From assembly GCA_001804345.1 (NCBI GenBank), contig MHFU01000039.1:1022-16430 (forward strand): DNA of 15,409 nucleotides, read 5' to 3'. The position numbers were made by a program, and so were the translations under genes. The notes below the pieces were generated by a model, which made no database searches, had not been told where the DNA came from, and was given only the letters and a program-made list of their open reading frames with translations. This stretch comes from Omnitrophica bacterium RIFOXYB12_FULL_50_7. GTDB taxonomy: Bacteria > Omnitrophota > Omnitrophia > Omnitrophales > Aquincolibacteriaceae. This document shows positions 13,405-15,409 of this stretch, piece after piece (positions within the stretch are counted from its first letter, which is position 1; the number at the start of each line of letters is the position of its first letter).

Positions 13405-14348
13405 ATCTTGGAAAACAAGCTCAAGGCGCAAGGTTCAGGGCGCAAGGAAAGATTCTGTTTTGCGCTTTGAGCTTTGTCCTTTGCGCGGGCCTGCTATCGC
13501 CGATCTTTGCGATGGAAAAGGGGTCAGGCACCATTTCCCTAAAAGGGGGTCAGGCACCATTTCTGAAAGACGAAAATGGTGCCAGACCCCAGCGGATTGT
13601 TTCGCTCTCGACGGTGGTGACCGAAGAAATATTTCTTTTAGGCGAAGGGAAACGCCTGGTCGGAAGGTCGCATTTCTGCGTCCGTCCGGCGGAAGCTCAA
13701 AAAATTCCGGAAGCGGGGAATATTGTTGATATCAATCTCGAGAAGGTGGTGTCTCTTGCGCCGGATCTTGTGACCGTGACCCCGATGCTCGATCCTCGTG
13801 CTGTCGCGAAAATGCGGGCCCTTGGGCTCCGGGTGGAAACATTCGCGCCTGCGAAGAATTTTAAAGGAGTGAACGAGTCCTTTCTTCGTCTTGCGCGGAT
13901 GCTTGGCAAGGAAGCGGAAGCCGCGCGCATTGTGGAAGAACAAGAACGGGCGATGGAATTGCTGCGCCGGAAGGTTCCCCCGAGTTCCGAGCTTTCAGTG
14001 TTTCTCGAGATCGGTGCTGAACCGCTTGTGACGGTGACAAAGGATTCTTTTTTGAACGATCTGATCGAATTCGCGGGTGGAAAAAACATTGCCAAGGGCG
14101 CCGAGCGAGCGCTTTATTCCCGGGAAAAGGTGCTTTCGCAAGATCCCGATATGATCATTATCTCGAGCATGGGATTTGACGGGGAAAAAGAGAAACAAAT
14201 GTGGCGAAAATATCCGGAGCTCAAGGCGGTCCTTGGAAACCGTATCGTGATCGTTAATTCGGACCTTTTTTGTTCTCCAACTCCCGTGACTTTCACGCGT
14301 GCACTCGAGAGCATGATCCACATTCTTCATGCAAACTATGTCACGTAA
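13401..14348 (+). CDS. btuF: BtuF-like periplasmic cobalamin-binding protein of an ABC importer
   Basis: A 315-residue periplasmic binding protein (Peripl_BP_2 class, two lobes joined by a helix). It begins at an ATGA overlap with the preceding gene. A Sec signal peptide ends about residue 37 ('LLSPIFA'), with no lipobox. The first lobe starts 'RIVSLSTVVTEEIFLLGEGKRLVGRS', followed by 'CVRPAEAQKIPEAGNIVDINLEKVVSLAPDLVTV', which aligns closely in style with E. coli BtuF. The second lobe has 'DLIEFAGGKNIAKGAERALYSREKVLSQDPDMIIIS' and ends 'FTRALESMIHIL'. It would bind the corrinoid and deliver it to the permease encoded next. The first 63 codons are unusual: two palindromic repeat elements (13417-13474 and 13520-13590) lie in frame and encode much of the signal peptide and the first part of the mature chain. 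Confidence 0.9.
   Translation: MNLGKQAQGARFRAQGKILFCALSFVLCAGLLSPIFAMEKGSGTISLKGGQAPFLKDENGARPQRIVSLSTVVTEEIFLLGEGKRLVGRSHFCVRPAEAQKIPEAGNIVDINLEKVVSLAPDLVTVTPMLDPRAVAKMRALGLRVETFAPAKNFKGVNESFLRLARMLGKEAEAARIVEEQERAMELLRRKVPPSSELSVFLEIGAEPLVTVTKDSFLNDLIEFAGGKNIAKGAERALYSREKVLSQDPDMIIISSMGFDGEKEKQMWRKYPELKAVLGNRIVIVNSDLFCSPTPVTFTRALESMIHILHANYVT
13417..13474. repeat. Palindromic repeat encoding much of the BtuF signal-peptide region
   Basis: AAGCTCAAGGCGCAA (13417-13431) and TTGCGCTTTGAGCTT (13460-13474) are 15-base inverted arms with one mismatch. Similar GCGCAAGG and CCTTTGCGC words extend on both inner and outer sides to about 13486. The right arm and its extension encode 'FCALSFVLCA', the hydrophobic core of the signal peptide. 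Confidence 0.65.
13520..13590. repeat. Three copies of a GGGGTCAGGCACCATTT element
   Basis: Two direct copies (13520-13536 and 13546-13562) and one inverted copy, AAATGGTGCCAGACCCC (13574-13590, one mismatch), lie within 71 bases. They can form a strong hairpin. They are in frame inside btuF and encode a Gly/Ser/Thr-rich stretch at the start of the mature protein ('KGSGTISLKGGQAPFLK'). Similar motifs are common dispersed repeats of intergenic DNA in environmental genomes; presence inside a gene is unusual. Confidence 0.85.
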
Positions 14349-15409
14349 TCGTTCCAGGCGTTGGTTGCTCTGGCTGGGCGTGATCGTATTGGCGGCGATT
14401 GTGGCCGCGGTACTTGCTTTGATCTCAGGATCCTCCGGCATCCCGGCCGGAAAAGTGATCCGAATTCTTTCCGAGCATCCCAGTGGTCTCGAAGGCCGAA
14501 TCGTTTGGGATATCCGTTTCCCGAGACTTCTCTTGGGTTTTGCCGTGGGCGGCGCGCTAAGCCTTGCGGGCGTACTCCTGCAAGGGATGTTCAGAAATCC
14601 CTTAGTCGAACCCTACACGCTCGGGATCTCGGGAGGAGCTGCGGTCGGCGTATCGCTCAATATTCTTTGGGGGTTTTCTGGGGTCGGTCCTGGCTTGGTT
14701 TTTCTTTTTCCTCATGGTAGCCAGGACAGCCCCAATCTCCTCTTCGCTACGATTGATCGGTATTGGGACTGGCATCTCGGTCTTCCTCTTTCCGGATTTT
14801 TGGGCGCCTGCTTTGTGATCTTTCTGCTTTATCTCCTCAGTCGCCGGGGGCGGGAACTTCCGCTTCAGGCTATGTTACTCACGGGTGTGATGCTGACCTT
14901 TATCTCGTCGTCGCTCATGCTGCTCATTCTCGCCGTCTCGCGGACCGAGGATCTCCAGGGAATTCTTTTTTGGATCATGGGATCGCTCGATGAACCGGAT
15001 CCCGTACTCATCCGTATCATGATCGGGATTTCACTGGCCGGTCTTGGGGCCTGTTATTTTTTTCATGCGGATCTAAACGCGTTGGCGCTTGGAGAAGAGG
15101 AAGCGCGCCATCTTGGAATCCGGGTCGAACGAACCAAACGCGCTTTTTTTATTATCGCATCAGTGCTAACGGGCGTGAGCGTGGCGGTGGCGGGTGTGAT
15201 CGGATTTGTCGGGCTTGTGGTGCCGCACATCATGAGAGGCTTGGTGGGTCGTGATGCCAGGCTTCTTTTAGTGGCCTCATTTCTTGCGGGTGGAACTTTC
15301 CTCGTGCTTTGCGATACGGTGGCGCGTACCTTGATCGCCCCCGTGGAGCTCCCGGTCGGGGTGGTGACGGGACTCTTGGGTGGTTGCCTTTTCATTTACG
15401 TTTTGGTTC
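14338..15409 (+). CDS. btuC: BtuC/FecCD-family ABC permease, 3' end outside the window
   Basis: The frame is open from the ATG at 14338, which overlaps the btuF stop by 11 bases, to the right edge: 357 codons and no stop. It is a polytopic inner-membrane permease of the FecCD family (BtuC type, about ten helices). Family blocks are 'IRFPRLLLGFAVGGALSLAGVLLQGMFRNPLVEPYTLGISGGAA', 'GILFWIMGSL', 'LGEEEARHLGIRVERTKRAFFIIASVLTGVSVAVAGVIGFVGLVVPHIMRGLVG' and 'LPVGVVTGLLGG'. The 'GLVVPH' stretch forms the contact with the ATPase. Near residues 115-145 it has an extra loop of roughly 30 residues compared with E. coli BtuC, and 18 of them come from a palindromic element (14680-14733). A BtuD-like ATPase is expected downstream. 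Corrinoid as substrate is inferred from the operon; the family also imports siderophores and heme. Confidence 0.92.
   Translation, partial: MSRNRSRRWLLWLGVIVLAAIVAAVLALISGSSGIPAGKVIRILSEHPSGLEGRIVWDIRFPRLLLGFAVGGALSLAGVLLQGMFRNPLVEPYTLGISGGAAVGVSLNILWGFSGVGPGLVFLFPHGSQDSPNLLFATIDRYWDWHLGLPLSGFLGACFVIFLLYLLSRRGRELPLQAMLLTGVMLTFISSSLMLLILAVSRTEDLQGILFWIMGSLDEPDPVLIRIMIGISLAGLGACYFFHADLNALALGEEEARHLGIRVERTKRAFFIIASVLTGVSVAVAGVIGFVGLVVPHIMRGLVGRDARLLLVASFLAGGTFLVLCDTVARTLIAPVELPVGVVTGLLGGCLFIYVLV
14680..14733. repeat. 54-base palindromic element in frame inside btuC
   Basis: GTCCTGGCT (14687-14695) and AGCCAGGAC (14719-14727) are perfect nine-base arms. GGGG (14680-14683) and CCCC (14730-14733) close the outer end. 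The element is exactly 18 codons and starts on a codon boundary. It encodes 'GVGPGLVFLFPHGSQDSP', part of an extra loop compared with usual BtuC proteins. Confidence 0.6.

Noticed and set aside
1..15409. CRISPR array, insertion sequence or phage genes
   Set aside because: No regularly spaced repeats, transposase motifs or phage proteins are seen; the palindromes present are single or clustered short elements.

Overview
The window reads as a chromosomal segment of an uncultivated Gram-negative bacterium. A TonB-dependent outer-membrane receptor, a TonB-like C-terminal protein and secreted proteins with Sec signal peptides imply two membranes. Base composition is moderately GC-rich. Many short palindromic elements are scattered between and inside genes. 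Their style (GGGGACAGTCACC-like and GGGGTCAGGCACC-like motifs) recalls genomes of the Omnitrophota/PVC sort, but that placement is impression only.

Region 1 (1-3230) starts with the end of a small XRE helix-turn-helix gene cut by the window edge. A nested GGGGACAG hairpin follows. Next comes a tight housekeeping run: a TatD-family metal-dependent hydrolase, a TcdA-type tRNA t6A dehydratase overlapping it by 38 bases, and an MFS exporter. Region 2 (3219-5940) has a perfect 32-base palindrome, then a complete glycogen branching enzyme (glgB) and an intrinsic terminator. Region 3 (5940-7560) is a visibly AT-richer gene for an AlbA_2/Schlafen-type, RecG-like transcriptional regulator. It is split by a one-base frameshift, next to about 230 bases with no gene.

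Region 4 (7566 to the right edge) is the highlight: a cobalamin (vitamin B12) uptake and salvage operon. A consensus-like promoter leads into a long leader that carries a B12 riboswitch aptamer, an inserted palindromic repeat, and a terminator whose 3' arm also holds the ribosome-binding site of the first gene. The genes overlap or nearly touch: a BtuB-like TonB-dependent receptor, a membrane-anchored DUF4430 (transcobalamin-C-like) protein, a small exported TonB_C protein, cobyric acid synthase (CobQ), a DUF71/Dph6-like ATP pyrophosphatase, a BtuF-like periplasmic binding protein and a BtuC-like permease that runs off the window. An ATPase (BtuD) would be expected next.

The logic is clear. 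B12 or corrinoids cross the outer membrane through the receptor, energised by a TonB protein, possibly the one encoded here. They are handed on by the DUF4430 and BtuF-like proteins, pass the inner membrane through BtuC, and are remodelled by CobQ and probably the DUF71 enzyme. The main oddities are the DUF4430 protein in this setting and palindromic repeats lodged in frame within the operon's exported and membrane protein genes. One repeat encodes much of the BtuF signal-peptide core, and another encodes an 18-residue BtuC loop.
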